A stretch of DNA of 33,644 nucleotides from Rubrivivax sp. (GCA_022842825.1 JALHOU010000024.1:1-33644), one strand, 5' to 3'; positions 18,414 through 27,733 are shown, numbered from the stretch's first letter. The notes: generated by a model not told the origin, from the sequence alone. A program made the numbers and translations.

Positions 18414-19552
18414 TCCGGTCGCTGAGATTCGGCCGGCATCGGCGGCGGGCAGCCATGCGGTCCCGTGGCCGGCTGGGTCCGGGTGGCGTTCCTTCGCTTC
18501 CCGACGCCGAGGACGGTCGCCAGCCCGAGAAGGCTCAAGGCCAGGGTGCCTGGCACCGGCACCTCGTGCGGCTTTTCGGACACCACGGCGTGCATCACCC
18601 GTGGGGTGGAGTCGCCCGGATCGAGCGGATCCAGGCCGCTGAGCACGGTGCCGGAGCCACTGGCCGTCTTCGAGCCGCGTTCCGGGCCACGCCGAAGGAC
18701 GGACACGTTCCCGCAGACATCGGGGACCATCACGCTGTAGCGCCGGCCGGCGTCGTCGTAAGCCTCGTAGAGGATTGCCGGCTCCACGTGCCCGGGCCGG
18801 AAGTTGACGCGCGTACCCAGGCACAGGGTACGGCCGTAGGTCATCGCGAATCCGTCCGCGTCGAACCGGCGGCCGCCCGAGGTCGTGCGGATGCCGTCGT
18901 TGGCGATCAGAAGGCGATCGTGCGGTCGCCCTGCGGCCGCGGCGGCGAGGATCTGATCGCGAACCGGCTTTGGCAACCTGGCGGTGCGCAGCGCCTCCTC
19001 CATGCTGCCTTGATAGGGCATGCGTCCCGGGCGGCCCCAGGCGCAATGTCGGCGCAGGGTGAGGGGCGGGGCGCGAACGGCGCTCGCGTGGCCTTCGCCA
19101 TTGGCTTGCGTGGCTGCCGCCTCGCCGGCGGCGAGGAGCAACGGATGCTCGGCCGGGAGGGCCTCGCCGTCGAACGCCTCGCCGGGTGCGAAGTGGCGGG
19201 TCCCTACGGCGACGGAGGCCACGGGGGCCTGACCTGCGCCCCACTGCGCGGCGAACACCGCCAACCCGGCCAACAGCAGCGGCGCGAGCCCGCGCAGCGC
19301 TTGCAGCCGCCAACTTCTGTGCGGCGCGCCGTCGGTGTCCAGGCGGTTGGTGAGCAGGCCCGCCCAGCCGCAGCCCTTGTCGACGCAGCGGAAGCGCCCC
19401 AGTCCCGCTTCGTGCATGAGCCGGCGCTGCAACGTGTCGCGGCGCCGACGCCGCACGGAGCCATCGCAGCGTGGGCAGGACAGGCGCTCGCGGCGCGGGG
19501 CGCGTTCGGCTGCTGCGGCAGACGGGGGCGGCGGGCTCTCGGGACTGGACAT
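18407..19552 (-). CDS. Zinc-ribbon / transmembrane protein with PEP-CTERM-like C-terminus; function unknown
   Basis: I do not recognise a named family for this 381-residue protein. Residues 26-61 form a four-cysteine zinc-ribbon-like module (CPRC, then RCVDKGCGWAGLL), with an Arg run between the pairs. A hydrophobic segment (about 87-105, LRGLAPLLLAGLAVFAAQW) is a likely membrane helix. The middle (about 106-325) is probably extracytoplasmic and includes RTLCLGTRVNFRPG and VPDVCGNVSVLRR, two cysteines that could form a disulfide. At 331-354, VPVPGTLALSLLGLATVLG followed by Gly-Lys-Arg-Arg resembles a PEP-CTERM sorting signal. About 27 further residues follow the basic stretch, whereas such signals usually end the protein. 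The ATG start at 19552 and the whole C-terminus are open to revision. It is convergent with uvrB. Confidence 0.68.
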   Translation of the reverse strand: MSSPESPPPPSAAAAERAPRRERLSCPRCDGSVRRRRRDTLQRRLMHEAGLGRFRCVDKGCGWAGLLTNRLDTDGAPHRSWRLQALRGLAPLLLAGLAVFAAQWGAGQAPVASVAVGTRHFAPGEAFDGEALPAEHPLLLAAGEAAATQANGEGHASAVRAPPLTLRRHCAWGRPGRMPYQGSMEEALRTARLPKPVRDQILAAAAAGRPHDRLLIANDGIRTTSGGRRFDADGFAMTYGRTLCLGTRVNFRPGHVEPAILYEAYDDAGRRYSVMVPDVCGNVSVLRRGPERGSKTASGSGTVLSGLDPLDPGDSTPRVMHAVVSEKPHEVPVPGTLALSLLGLATVLGVGKRRNATRTQPATGPHGCPPPMPAESQRPDR

Positions 19553-19713
19553 GGTGGCAATCAGTCGCCATCGGTGCCGGACCCGGTCGGGCGAGCCGAG
19601 ACCGGCGGCCAGGCGACGCGCCCGTTGGCTTTGAAGCGGAATTGGCCTCGTTATCGGCCTTGGGATGCAGGTGCTGAAGCGTCCGCGACGCTGGCGCGTG
19701 CGATCGCTTTGCT

Positions 19714-20334
19714 ATGCTGGTCCGCATGGCCCTGCTGGACCGACTCCCGTCGCTGACGTTCTGGCGACGCAACGCACCCGTCGAAGACGACGAGACGCCC
19801 GCGCCCGGGGCCCTGCACGTGCTGATGGTGTGCACAGGCAACATCTGCCGTTCGCCCACCGCCCAGGGGGTGTTGCGGGCCAAGCTCCGGCGCGAGGGAC
19901 TGCACCGCGCGGTATGGGTCGATTCCGCCGGGACGCATGGCTATCACACCGAGGAGCCGCCGGACGCCCGCGCCATCCGCCATGCGGCTGCCCGCGGCTA
20001 CGAGATCGGCGGCCTGAAGGCAAGGCCCGTCACGACACGGGACTTCGCCCGCTTTCACTGGATGCTGGCCATGGACGAGTCGAACATCGCTTGGTTGCAG
20101 CGCAAGTCGCCTTCGCCCCAGTCGCCGCGGATCGAGTTGCTGACTGCGGCCGGCGGTCTCGCCGACCCGGAGGTGCCGGACCCCTACTACGGCCCAGACG
20201 CCGGCTTCGAGCATGTACTCGACCTTGTCGAGCGGGCCTGCGATGGGGTTATCCGGCGGCTGGTGCGCGAGTTGCCCGCGCACGTCGGTGAAGCCGGTCA
20301 GGCGGCCGGGGGGCCGCCGCCCGGCTCTCGCTGA
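19714..20334 (+). CDS. Low-molecular-weight protein tyrosine phosphatase
   Basis: A 206-residue cysteine phosphatase. The P-loop is VCTGNICRSPTA, with nucleophile Cys40 and Arg46, and the general acid is Asp156 in DPEVPDPYYG. It has an N-terminal extension of about 34 residues and a Gly/Pro-rich C-terminal tail that are not part of the fold. Family members dephosphorylate tyrosine on proteins, in bacteria often in exopolysaccharide control, but the target here is unknown. It lies just upstream of iscR on the same strand, an order seen in other Burkholderiales. The 260-bp gap and an IscR site upstream of iscR argue for separate transcription. The start is uncertain: ATG 19714 or ATG 19726; neither has a good ribosome-binding site. 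A CCGTTCG/CGAACGG hairpin follows at 20401-20418. Confidence 0.9.
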   Translation: MLVRMALLDRLPSLTFWRRNAPVEDDETPAPGALHVLMVCTGNICRSPTAQGVLRAKLRREGLHRAVWVDSAGTHGYHTEEPPDARAIRHAAARGYEIGGLKARPVTTRDFARFHWMLAMDESNIAWLQRKSPSPQSPRIELLTAAGGLADPEVPDPYYGPDAGFEHVLDLVERACDGVIRRLVRELPAHVGEAGQAAGGPPPGSR

Positions 20335-20524
20335 TGCCGCTTGTCCGCGGTCGACTGCAAGTTGCTGGGGCTGACTGCGGCTGACGGCCGCTGATCAGCG
20401 CCGTTCGGCGGCGAACGGTGCCGAACACCCGATGGGCGGATCGTGTTCCGACCTACCCTTCGCCCTGGCTTTGCGCCTGTGGGTCCCTCCGGCTCAATGC
20501 CGAGCGATTCACTCGGATACCTTG

Positions 20525-20549
20525 TATACTTGAGTCGTTTAGTCGGAAT
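20525..20549 (+). promoter_or_regulatory. iscR promoter region with IscR type 1-like binding site
   Basis: The sequence ATACTTGAGTCGTTTAGTCGG (20526 onward) resembles the type 1 IscR site by which [2Fe-2S]-IscR represses its own operon; the TTGA and TTTAGTCGG halves fit best. TATACT at 20525-20530 also looks like a -10 box, but no good -35 is seen at 17 bp. Position, about 50-70 bp before iscR, fits autoregulation. Confidence 0.55.
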
Positions 20550-20595
20550 CGATCCTGTCCGCACGACCGGGCCCGAGCCGACGGGAGAAGGACCC

Positions 20596-21129
20596 ATGCG
20601 ACTCACCACCAAAGGCCGCTTTGCCGTCACCGCCATGATCGACTTGGGCCTGCGTTCGCACGCCGGCCCGGTTGCGTTGGCCGCGATCAGCCAGCGCCAG
20701 CAGATCTCGCTTTCTTATCTCGAGCAGCTGTTCGGCAAGCTGCGGCGCCACGAACTCGTTGAGAGCACCCGCGGCCCCGGCGGCGGCTATGCGCTCGGGC
20801 GCGCGGCCGACGAGATCAGCGTCGCCGACATTATCGTCGCCGTCGACGAGCCGATCGACGCCACCGGCTGCGGCGGCAAGGAAGATTGCATGGGCGCCGA
20901 CAGCGGCAAGTGCATGACGCACGACCTGTGGACGAGCCTCAACACCCGCATGATCGAGTACCTCGACTCGATCTCGCTGAAGGCGCTGGTCGACGAACAG
21001 TTGGCCAAGGGCGTGTCGATCGACGGCGCGCCCGTCAAGCGGGCCATCTCCGCCGCGCCGGTGGTCAAGCCGATCAAGGTGACGGCGCCGAACTCCGTCT
21101 TCGCCCTCGGCAACGCCCTGAGCAAATAG
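20596..21129 (+). CDS. iscR: Fe-S cluster regulator IscR (Rrf2 family)
   Basis: A 177-residue winged-helix repressor that senses cluster supply through a [2Fe-2S] centre and controls the isc genes. [17 protein letters not shown] is the standard start, and the recognition helix region is [21 protein letters not shown]. The ligands are Cys92, Cys98, Cys106 and His109; the last loop is two residues longer than in E. coli (C92/C98/C104/H107). The ATG 20596 has GAGAAGGA upstream. The open frame extends to 20443 but crosses the promoter, so I rejected that start. It is the first gene of the ISC operon. Confidence 0.96.
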   Translation: MRLTTKGRFAVTAMIDLGLRSHAGPVALAAISQRQQISLSYLEQLFGKLRRHELVESTRGPGGGYALGRAADEISVADIIVAVDEPIDATGCGGKEDCMGADSGKCMTHDLWTSLNTRMIEYLDSISLKALVDEQLAKGVSIDGAPVKRAISAAPVVKPIKVTAPNSVFALGNALSK

Positions 21130-21203
21130 GCCCTGGGGCCCTGGACCCGGCCCACGGGCCACCCCGAGTCACCCACTCTCCCTTTCGTCAGAACAATCGC
21201 CGC

Positions 21204-22418
21204 ATGACCCCGCACCTGCCCATCTACATGGACTACGGCGCCACGACGCCCTGCGACCCGCGCGTCGTCGACGCCATGATCCCCTGGCTGCGCGAGCACT
21301 TCGGCAACCCGGCCAGCCGCAGCCATGCTTGGGGATGGGAGGCCGAAGAAGCGGTCGAGAAGTCGCGCCAGCAGGTCGCCGAGCTCATCGCGGCCGACCC
21401 GCGCGAGATCGTCTGGACCAGCGGTGCCACCGAGAGCATCAACCTCGCGTTGAAGGGTGCGGCGCACTTCTACGCCAGCCGCGGCAAGCACCTCGTCACC
21501 GTCAAGACCGAGCACAAGGCCGTGCTCGACACCATGCGCGAGCTCGAGCGCCAGGGCTTCGAGGTCACCTATCTCGACGTGCAGGAAGACGGCCTGCTCG
21601 ACCTGGAGAAGTTCAAGGCCGCGCTGCGCAAGGACACCATCCTGGCCTCGGTGATGTTCGTGAACAACGAGATCGGCGTCATCCAGGACATTCCGGCCAT
21701 TGGCGCGCTGTGTCGCGAGCGCGGCATCGTCTTCCATGTCGATGCCGCCCAGGCCACCGGCAAGGTGGCCATCGACATCGGCAAGCTGCCGGTGGACCTG
21801 CTCAGCCTCGCCTCGCACAAGACGTACGGGCCCAAGGGCATCGGGGCGCTGTACGTGCGGCGCAAGCCGCGCGTGCGGCTGGAGGCGCAGATGCACGGCG
21901 GCGGCCACGAGCGCGGCATGCGCAGCGGCACGCTGCCCACGCACCAGTGCGTGGGCATGGGCCGGGCCTTCGAGATCGCCCGCCTGGAGATGGGCGCCGA
22001 GCTCGAGCGCGTCCGCAGGCTGCAGCAGCGCCTTCTCGACGGCATCGCCGACATCGAGCAGGTCTTCATCAACGGCCACCTCGAGCGGCGCGTGCCGCAC
22101 AACGTCAACGCCAGCTTCAACTTCGTCGAGGGCGAGAGCCTGATCATGGGCGTGAAGGGCATCGCCGTCAGCTCCGGCAGCGCCTGCACCAGCGCCAGCC
22201 TGGAGCCGAGCTACGTGCTGCGCGCGCTCGGCCGCAGCGACGAGCTCGCGCACTCGAGCCTGCGCATGACGATCGGCCGTTTCACGACCGAGAAGGACAT
22301 CGACACCGCCGCCGCTCTGCTGCGCGAACGCGTGGCCAAGCTGCGCGACCTCTCGCCGCTGTGGGAGATGTACAAGGACGGTGTCGACCTCAAGACCATC
22401 CAGTGGACGGCCCACTGA
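21204..22418 (+). CDS. iscS: Cysteine desulfurase IscS
   Basis: A 404-residue PLP enzyme that takes sulfur from cysteine, as a persulfide, and passes it to IscU and other acceptors. The N-terminus [17 protein letters not shown] is typical. The Schiff-base lysine sits in [17 protein letters not shown]. The active-site cysteine is in [20 protein letters not shown], on the flexible loop of group I desulfurases. The protein ends with the IscS-type [13 protein letters not shown], which contacts IscU. The start is ATG 21204; the frame is open further upstream through iscR, which is an artefact of high GC. It lies 74 nt behind iscR without a new promoter that I can see. Confidence 0.96.
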   Translation: MTPHLPIYMDYGATTPCDPRVVDAMIPWLREHFGNPASRSHAWGWEAEEAVEKSRQQVAELIAADPREIVWTSGATESINLALKGAAHFYASRGKHLVTVKTEHKAVLDTMRELERQGFEVTYLDVQEDGLLDLEKFKAALRKDTILASVMFVNNEIGVIQDIPAIGALCRERGIVFHVDAAQATGKVAIDIGKLPVDLLSLASHKTYGPKGIGALYVRRKPRVRLEAQMHGGGHERGMRSGTLPTHQCVGMGRAFEIARLEMGAELERVRRLQQRLLDGIADIEQVFINGHLERRVPHNVNASFNFVEGESLIMGVKGIAVSSGSACTSASLEPSYVLRALGRSDELAHSSLRMTIGRFTTEKDIDTAAALLRERVAKLRDLSPLWEMYKDGVDLKTIQWTAH

Positions 22419-22452
22419 GCCCGACCGCAGAACACCCGACAGGAGCACGAAC

Positions 22453-22863
22453 ATGGCCTACAGCGACAAAGTCGTCGAACACTACGAGAACCCGCGCAAC
22501 GTCGGCAGTTTCGACAAGGGCGACGCCAGCGTCGGCACCGGCATGGTCGGTGCGCCGGCCTGCGGCGACGTGATGAAGCTGCAGATCAAGGTCAACCCGG
22601 CCACCGGCCTGATCGAGGATGCGCGCTTCAAGACCTACGGCTGCGGCAGTGCCATCGCCTCCAGCTCGCTCGTCACCGAGTGGGTCAAGGGCAAGAGCCT
22701 TGACGAGGCGATGACCATCCGCAACACGCAGATCGCGGAGGAACTGGCGCTGCCGCCGGTGAAGATCCACTGCTCCATCCTGGCCGAGGACGCCATCAAG
22801 GCGGCCGTGCAGGACTACAAGCAGAAGCACGGCGCGGCCGCGACCGCGGAAGGCACGCACTGA
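22453..22863 (+). CDS. iscU: Fe-S cluster scaffold IscU
   Basis: A 136-residue scaffold on which [2Fe-2S] clusters are assembled from IscS sulfur. The three ligand cysteines are Cys37 ([12 protein letters not shown]), Cys64 ([12 protein letters not shown]) and Cys107 ([12 protein letters not shown]). LPPVK (100-104) is the recognition site for the chaperone HscA, encoded downstream. The ATG 22453 has AGGAG 8 nt upstream and lies 34 nt after iscS. The Ala/Thr-rich last eight residues go slightly beyond the E. coli protein. Confidence 0.97.
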   Translation: MAYSDKVVEHYENPRNVGSFDKGDASVGTGMVGAPACGDVMKLQIKVNPATGLIEDARFKTYGCGSAIASSSLVTEWVKGKSLDEAMTIRNTQIAEELALPPVKIHCSILAEDAIKAAVQDYKQKHGAAATAEGTH

Positions 22864-22876
22864 ACGTTCGAAGAAG

Positions 22877-23200
22877 ATGGCTGTCACACTGACCGAAGCC
22901 GCCGCGCGGCACGTCACCCGCTACCTGTCCCGCCGTGGCAAGGGCGTGGGCGTGCGCCTGGGCGTCAAGACCACGGGCTGCTCGGGCCTGGCCTACAAGC
23001 TCGAATACGCCGACGACGTGACCCCGGAAGACATCGTCTTCGAGGGCCATGGCGTCAAGGTGCTGGTCGACCCGAAGAGCCTGCCCTACATCGACGGCAC
23101 CGAGCTCGACTTCGTGCGCGAGGGCCTGAACGAGGGCTTCAAGTTCCACAACCCGCGCGAGAAGGACCGCTGCGGTTGCGGGGAGTCGTTCCGAGTCTGA
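22877..23200 (+). CDS. iscA: Fe-S assembly protein IscA (A-type carrier)
   Basis: A 107-residue A-type carrier that receives clusters from IscU and delivers them, especially to [4Fe-4S] targets. The three conserved cysteines Cys35 (TTGCSGLAY), Cys99 and Cys101 (CGCGESF) match E. coli numbering exactly. The ATG lies 13 nt after iscU with GAAGAAG directly in front. A strong intrinsic terminator follows 20 nt after its stop. Confidence 0.97.
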   Translation: MAVTLTEAAARHVTRYLSRRGKGVGVRLGVKTTGCSGLAYKLEYADDVTPEDIVFEGHGVKVLVDPKSLPYIDGTELDFVREGLNEGFKFHNPREKDRCGCGESFRV

Positions 23201-23220
23201 TCGGCCGCCGCTCGACCCCG

Positions 23221-23250
23221 GGGCGCGGCAAGGATCCCGCGCCCTTTTTT
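23221..23250 (+). terminator. Intrinsic terminator inside the isc region, after iscA
   Basis: A perfect 8-bp GC stem GGGCGCGG/CCGCGCCC (23221-23228 with 23237-23244) has an 8-nt loop and is followed at once by six T (23245-23250). This is a classical Rho-independent terminator. It sits 20 nt after the iscA stop and 22 nt before the next gene, so it should reduce expression of GNAT-hscB-hscA-fdx relative to iscRSUA. Confidence 0.85.
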
Positions 23251-23272
23251 CGCACCCCTTGCACCCACCGAG

Positions 23273-23773
23273 ATGCCGCAAGACATCGTCATCCGCCGCG
23301 AACGTCCCGACCAGCCCGAGGTGGTCGAGCTGCTGCGTGCGCTCGACGACTATCTCGCTTCGCTCTACCCGCCCGAAGCCAACCACATCCTGGATGTCGC
23401 GTCGCTGAGCCTGCCCGAAGTGCGCTTCTTCGTCGCGCGCCAGGCCGGTGTGCGCGGCGGCAAGGCGGTGGGAACCGCCGCCGTGCGCCTGATGCCGGGC
23501 GAGCCCGCCACCAGCGGCAAGCGCTACGGCGAGGTGAAGCGGATGTACGTGGACCCGCAGGTGCGTGGGCAGCGGCTCGGCGTCGCGCTCCTCGAGCAGC
23601 TCGAGGGTGCGCTGCGCGACGAGCGCATCGGCATGGCCCTGCTCGAGACCGGGCGCGACCAGACCGAGGCGGTGCGCCTGTACGAGCGCTGCGGCTACGT
23701 CCCCCGCGGCGCCTTCGGCGGCTACCCGGACAATGGCCTGTCGGTCTTCTACGGCAAGCGCCTGGGCGACTGA
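23273..23773 (+). CDS. GNAT family N-acetyltransferase
   Basis: A 166-residue single-domain GNAT acyltransferase. The acetyl-CoA-binding motif A is VKRMYVDPQVRGQRLGVALLEQLE (about 86-109, with the R-G-Q-R-L-G turn). Motif B is ETGRDQTEAVRLYERCGYVPRGAFGGYPD, typical of small-molecule or MarR-associated GNATs. The substrate is unknown. It stands between iscA and hscB, where the E. coli operon has no gene, with a terminator in front and hscB 20 nt behind. Base composition resembles its neighbours, so recent transfer is not evident. ATG 23273 is the only sensible start. Confidence 0.9.
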   Translation: MPQDIVIRRERPDQPEVVELLRALDDYLASLYPPEANHILDVASLSLPEVRFFVARQAGVRGGKAVGTAAVRLMPGEPATSGKRYGEVKRMYVDPQVRGQRLGVALLEQLEGALRDERIGMALLETGRDQTEAVRLYERCGYVPRGAFGGYPDNGLSVFYGKRLGD

Positions 23774-23793
23774 TCCGGACGTCCCCGACCGCC

Positions 23794-24339
23794 ATGAACG
23801 TCTTGCCGCGTCTCACCGACACCGACTTCGTGCTCTTCGGGCTGCCTGAGCAGCAGGCGCTGGACCGTGCCCGGCTCGACGAGCGGCGCCGCGCCCTGCA
23901 GGCCGAGGTGCACCCCGACCGCTTCGCCGCCGAGGGCGCCGCCGCGCAGCGGCTGGCCATGCAATGGGCGGTGCGCGTGAACGAGGCACACGCGCGTCTG
24001 AAGGACCCGCTCAAGCGCGCCGCCTACCTGTGCGAGCTGCGCGGCGTGCCCATCGATGCCGAGCGCAACACGGCCATGCCGGCGGCCTTCCTGCAGCGCC
24101 AGATGTTGTGGCGCGAGGCGCTGGACGAGGCGGCCGAGGCGGCCGAGCCCGCGCGTGCCATCGAAGCGCTCGACAGCGACGTGGCCGACGACGAACGCGC
24201 CGCTCTGGCGCGGCTGCAGCACCTGCTGGACGTGGCCCGCGACACCGCCGCCGCCGCGGCCGAAGTGCGCTCGCTCATGTTCGTGGCCCGTTTCCGCGAG
24301 GACATCGCGCGCCGCCTCGAGGCGCTGGACGCGCACTGA
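23794..24339 (+). CDS. hscB: Co-chaperone HscB (Hsc20, J-domain)
   Basis: A 181-residue J-protein that brings IscU to HscA and stimulates its ATPase. The J-domain has the HPD triad at 40-42 (EVHPDRFA) and the family-typical [23 protein letters not shown], then [21 protein letters not shown]. The C-terminal helical bundle (about 90-181, beginning [19 protein letters not shown]) binds IscU. The start is ATG 23794; the open frame upstream to 23176 runs over the terminator and GNAT and is not real. hscA follows after 29 nt. Confidence 0.95.
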   Translation: MNVLPRLTDTDFVLFGLPEQQALDRARLDERRRALQAEVHPDRFAAEGAAAQRLAMQWAVRVNEAHARLKDPLKRAAYLCELRGVPIDAERNTAMPAAFLQRQMLWREALDEAAEAAEPARAIEALDSDVADDERAALARLQHLLDVARDTAAAAAEVRSLMFVARFREDIARRLEALDAH

Positions 24340-24368
24340 AGCGCGGCCGACGAGTCGAACCCGAAGCC

Positions 24369-26237
24369 ATGGCCCTGCTGCAGATCTCCGAACCCGGCGC
24401 CAGCCCCGACCCGCACCAGCGGCGCCTCGCCGTGGGCATCGACCTCGGCACGACGCACTCGCTGGTGGCGGCCATGCGCCACGGCGTGGTCGAGTGCCTG
24501 CCCGACGCGGCCGGCCGCGTGCTGCTGCCCTCGGCCGTGCGCTATCTCGACCAGGGCGGGCGTGCCATCGGCTACAGCGCGCTGGCCGCGCAGGCCGAAG
24601 ATCCCGAGAACACCATCGTGTCGGTCAAGCGCCTGATGGGCCGGCGCCTGGCCGACATCGCCGGCAGCGCGAAGCTGCCTTACCGCTTCATCGACCGGCC
24701 GGGCATGGTGGCGCTGGCCACCGTGGCGGGCGAAAAGACGCCGGTGGAGGTCTCGGCCGAGATCCTGGCCAGCCTGCGCCAGCGCGCCGAGGACACCTTC
24801 GACGGCGAGCTCTTCGGCGCCGTCATCACCGTGCCGGCCTACTTCGACGATGCGCAGCGCCAGGCGACCAAGGACGCGGCGCAACTGGCCGGCCTCAACG
24901 TGCTGCGCCTCATCAGCGAGCCGACCGCCGCCGCGGTGGCCTACGGCCTCGACCACGGCAGCGAAGGGCTGTACGCGGTGTACGACCTGGGCGGCGGCAC
25001 CTTCGACATCTCGCTGCTGCGCCTGACGCGGGGCGTCTTCGAGGTCGTGGCCACCGGCGGCGACGCCGCGCTGGGCGGTGACGACATCGACCAGGCGGTG
25101 GCCGACTGGGCTCTCGACACCGCGGGTGTGGCGGCCGCCTCGCCGCAGGACAGGCGTGCCGCCCTGGTGGCGGCCCGCGTTGCCAAGGAGGCGCTCTCGG
25201 GCGTGCCGGCATCCACCTGGCGCGCAACCATCGGCGGCCGCGTGCTCGAGGTGCCGGTCGCGCGCGCCCAGCTGGAGCTGTTGGCGCGGCCGCTCGTCGA
25301 GCGCACGCTGCGCGAAGTGAGGCGCGTGCTGCGCGACGCCAAGGTGGCGCGCGACGAAGTGCAAGGCGTCGTGATGGTGGGCGGCAGCACGCGCATGCCG
25401 CTCGTGCGCGAGGCGGTGCGCGAGCTCTTCGGCGCCGACTGGACCGGCCAGGTGCTGACCAACGTCAACCCGGACGAGGTCGTCGCCATCGGTGCCGGCA
25501 TCCAGGCCAATGCGCTGGCCGGCAACGCCAAGGACGGCGAGCTGCTGCTGCTCGACGTCATCGCGCTCTCGCTCGGCCTGGAGACGATGGGCGGCCTGGT
25601 CGAGCGCGTCATCGAGCGCAACACCACCATCCCGGTGGCCAAGGCGCAGGACTTCACCACCTTCAAGGACGGTCAGACCGCGATGGCCATCCACGTGCTC
25701 CAGGGCGAGCGCGAGCGCGTCGAGGACTGCCGCTCGCTGGCGCGCTTCGAGCTGCGTGGCATCCCGCCGATGGTGGCCGGCGCGGCGCGCATCCGCATCA
25801 CCTTCCAGGTCGACGCCGACGGCCTGCTCAGCGTCGCGGCGCGCGAGCTGACCTCGGGCGTCGAGGCCGCCGTCACCGTCAAGCCGAGCTACGGGCTGGC
25901 CGACGACGACATCGCGCGCATGCTGCGCGAAGGCTTCTCGAACGCCAGCGCCGACATGGCCGCGCGCAGCCTGCGCGAGGCGCAAGTCGAGGCCGAGCGC
26001 ATGGTGCTCGCCACCCGTTCGGCGCTCGCCGCCGACGGCGCGTTGCTCTCGGCCGCCGAGTGCGCCGAGATCGAACATCTCATCGACGAGACGCGCCGCA
26101 TCGCCGCCGGCGCCGACGCGCATGCCGTCGAGGCGGCCGTCAAGGCCCTGGCCGAGGGCACCGAGGCCTTTGCGGCCGCGCGCATGAACCAGGGCATCCG
26201 ACAGGCCCTGGCCGGCAAGCGCCTGGAAGAAGTCTGA
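24369..26237 (+). CDS. hscA: Chaperone HscA (Hsp70 family)
   Basis: A 622-residue specialised Hsp70 that binds the LPPVK loop of IscU and drives cluster transfer with ATP. It begins [10 protein letters not shown]...PHQRR, nearly as in E. coli. The nucleotide-binding domain has [12 protein letters not shown] (about 24-35), [13 protein letters not shown], and [13 protein letters not shown]. The substrate-binding domain (about 390-510) and helical lid follow. The start is ATG 24369; longer open frames upstream overlap hscB and are rejected. It is 29 nt behind hscB and 34 nt ahead of fdx. Confidence 0.97.
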   Translation: MALLQISEPGASPDPHQRRLAVGIDLGTTHSLVAAMRHGVVECLPDAAGRVLLPSAVRYLDQGGRAIGYSALAAQAEDPENTIVSVKRLMGRRLADIAGSAKLPYRFIDRPGMVALATVAGEKTPVEVSAEILASLRQRAEDTFDGELFGAVITVPAYFDDAQRQATKDAAQLAGLNVLRLISEPTAAAVAYGLDHGSEGLYAVYDLGGGTFDISLLRLTRGVFEVVATGGDAALGGDDIDQAVADWALDTAGVAAASPQDRRAALVAARVAKEALSGVPASTWRATIGGRVLEVPVARAQLELLARPLVERTLREVRRVLRDAKVARDEVQGVVMVGGSTRMPLVREAVRELFGADWTGQVLTNVNPDEVVAIGAGIQANALAGNAKDGELLLLDVIALSLGLETMGGLVERVIERNTTIPVAKAQDFTTFKDGQTAMAIHVLQGERERVEDCRSLARFELRGIPPMVAGAARIRITFQVDADGLLSVAARELTSGVEAAVTVKPSYGLADDDIARMLREGFSNASADMAARSLREAQVEAERMVLATRSALAADGALLSAAECAEIEHLIDETRRIAAGADAHAVEAAVKALAEGTEAFAAARMNQGIRQALAGKRLEEV

Positions 26238-26271
26238 GGCCCGGCCCGCACCGCCCCGAGAGCCACGCGAC

Positions 26272-26613
26272 ATGCCTGTCATCCGCATCCTCCCGCACGC
26301 CGAGTACTGCCCGCAGGGCGACGAGATCACCGCCGGGCGTGGCACGTCCATCTGCGAGGCCTTGCTCGAGAACGGCATCGCCATCGAGCACGCCTGCGAG
26401 ATGAGCTGCGCCTGCACCACCTGCCACGTGGTGGTGAAAGAGGGGTTCGAGTCGCTGGGCGAGATGGACGAGGCCGAGGAGGACCTGCTCGACCGCGCCT
26501 GGGGCCTGACGCCGACTTCGCGCCTGTCGTGCCAGGCCGTCGTCAGCGACAAGGACGTGACGATCGAGATCCCCAAGTACTCGATCAACCACGCCAAGGA
26601 AAAGCACGGCTGA
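26272..26613 (+). CDS. fdx: ISC-type [2Fe-2S] ferredoxin
   Basis: A 113-residue adrenodoxin-like ferredoxin that supplies electrons during cluster assembly on IscU/IscS. The cluster ligands are Cys42, Cys48, Cys51 and Cys87 ([16 protein letters not shown], then RLSCQAVV), at the same numbers as in E. coli Fdx. Cys46, also conserved, is present. The tail [14 protein letters not shown] is the usual end. It is the last isc gene here; no iscX follows, which is common in betaproteobacteria only in part, so iscX may lie elsewhere or be missing. Confidence 0.96.
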   Translation: MPVIRILPHAEYCPQGDEITAGRGTSICEALLENGIAIEHACEMSCACTTCHVVVKEGFESLGEMDEAEEDLLDRAWGLTPTSRLSCQAVVSDKDVTIEIPKYSINHAKEKHG

Positions 26614-26672
26614 GGGTGCGGCCGGCCGGCCCGGCCCGCCGGATTCGCCCCCCTTTCGCCGATGATCGCGAC

Positions 26673-27713
26673 GTGAACGTCCTCGGCTTCGAGTCTTCCT
26701 GCGACGAGACCGGCGTGGCGCTGGTGCGCGCCGAGCCGGGCGCGCCGCCGCGCCTGCTGGCCGAGGCACTGCACAGCCAGGCGGCCATGCACGAGGCTTA
26801 CGGCGGCGTGGTGCCGGAACTGGCCTCGCGCGACCACATCCGGCGCGTGCTGCCGCTGGCGCGCCAGGTGCTGGACGGTGCCGGCCTCGGCCTCGAGGCG
26901 GTGGACCTGGTGGCCTACACGCGCGGCCCCGGGCTCGCGGGGGCGCTGCTCGTGGGGGCGGGCGTGGCGGTGGCGCTGGGCGCTGCGCTCGGCCGGCCGA
27001 CGCTCGGTGTGCACCACCTCGAGGGGCACCTGCTCTCGCCCTTCCTCGGCGGCGAGGTGCCGCCGTTTCCCTTCGTCGCGCTGCTCGTCTCGGGTGGCCA
27101 CACGCAGCTCATGCGCGTGGACGGCGTCGGCCGCTACGCGCTGCTCGGCGAGACCATCGACGACGCGGCCGGCGAGGCCTTCGACAAGAGCGCCAAGTTG
27201 CTGGGCCTGGGCTACCCGGGCGGCCCGGCCTTGTCGCGGCTGGCCGAGCAGGGTGACGAGCGAGCCTTTGCGCTGCCGCGGCCGCTGCTGCACAGCGGCG
27301 ACCTCGACTTCTCGTTTGCCGGGCTCAAGACCGCTGTGGCGACGCAGGTGCGCAAGCTGGGCTCAGAGCCCTCGCCACAGACGCGCGCCAACCTCGCCGC
27401 CAGCACGCAGGCGGCCATCGTCGACGTGCTCGTGGCCAAGGCGCTGCGCTCGCTGAAGGACAGCGGGCTCAAGCGCCTCGTCGTGGCCGGCGGCGTGGGC
27501 GCCAACCGGCGCCTGCGCGAGTCGCTCACGGCCGGTGCCGCCAGGCTCAAGGCGCAGGTCTTCTATCCGCCGCTCGCGCTGTGCACCGACAACGGCGCCA
27601 TGATCGCGCTGGCTGCGGCGATGCGCGTACAGGCCGGTCTGGACCAGGGCACGCGCGCGGGCGCCTTCGACGTGCGCCCACGCTGGCCCCTTGCCGAACT
27701 GGGGGCCGCCTGA
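26673..27713 (+). CDS. tsaD: tRNA N6-adenosine threonylcarbamoyltransferase TsaD
   Basis: A 346-residue Kae1/YgjD protein that transfers the threonylcarbamoyl group to A37 of ANN-decoding tRNAs, with TsaB and TsaE. It starts [18 protein letters not shown], the family signature. The metal-binding [10 protein letters not shown] holds the two histidines, [13 protein letters not shown] the nucleotide loop, and [11 protein letters not shown] the C-terminal ATPase motif. The start is GTG 26673: upstream in-frame sequence contains no family similarity and overlaps fdx. It is 59 nt behind fdx and may share its transcript. It is convergent with hsp20. Confidence 0.95.
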   Translation: MNVLGFESSCDETGVALVRAEPGAPPRLLAEALHSQAAMHEAYGGVVPELASRDHIRRVLPLARQVLDGAGLGLEAVDLVAYTRGPGLAGALLVGAGVAVALGAALGRPTLGVHHLEGHLLSPFLGGEVPPFPFVALLVSGGHTQLMRVDGVGRYALLGETIDDAAGEAFDKSAKLLGLGYPGGPALSRLAEQGDERAFALPRPLLHSGDLDFSFAGLKTAVATQVRKLGSEPSPQTRANLAASTQAAIVDVLVAKALRSLKDSGLKRLVVAGGVGANRRLRESLTAGAARLKAQVFYPPLALCTDNGAMIALAAAMRVQAGLDQGTRAGAFDVRPRWPLAELGAA

Positions 27714-27733
27714 ACCGGCCCGGCGCCCCGCCG

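Noticed and set aside
19690-19726. TATGCT at 19713-19718 as a -10 that would make the tyrosine phosphatase mRNA almost leaderless
   Set aside because: No -35 is present and one candidate start codon lies inside the hexamer, so the evidence is too thin to list as a promoter.
24024-27293. A 1089-codon open frame on the minus strand opposite hscA, fdx and tsaD
   Set aside because: It lies wholly antisense to genes with complete family motifs. Its translation is low-complexity His/Arg/Gln/Ala-rich, which is typical of the shadow frame of GC-rich coding DNA.
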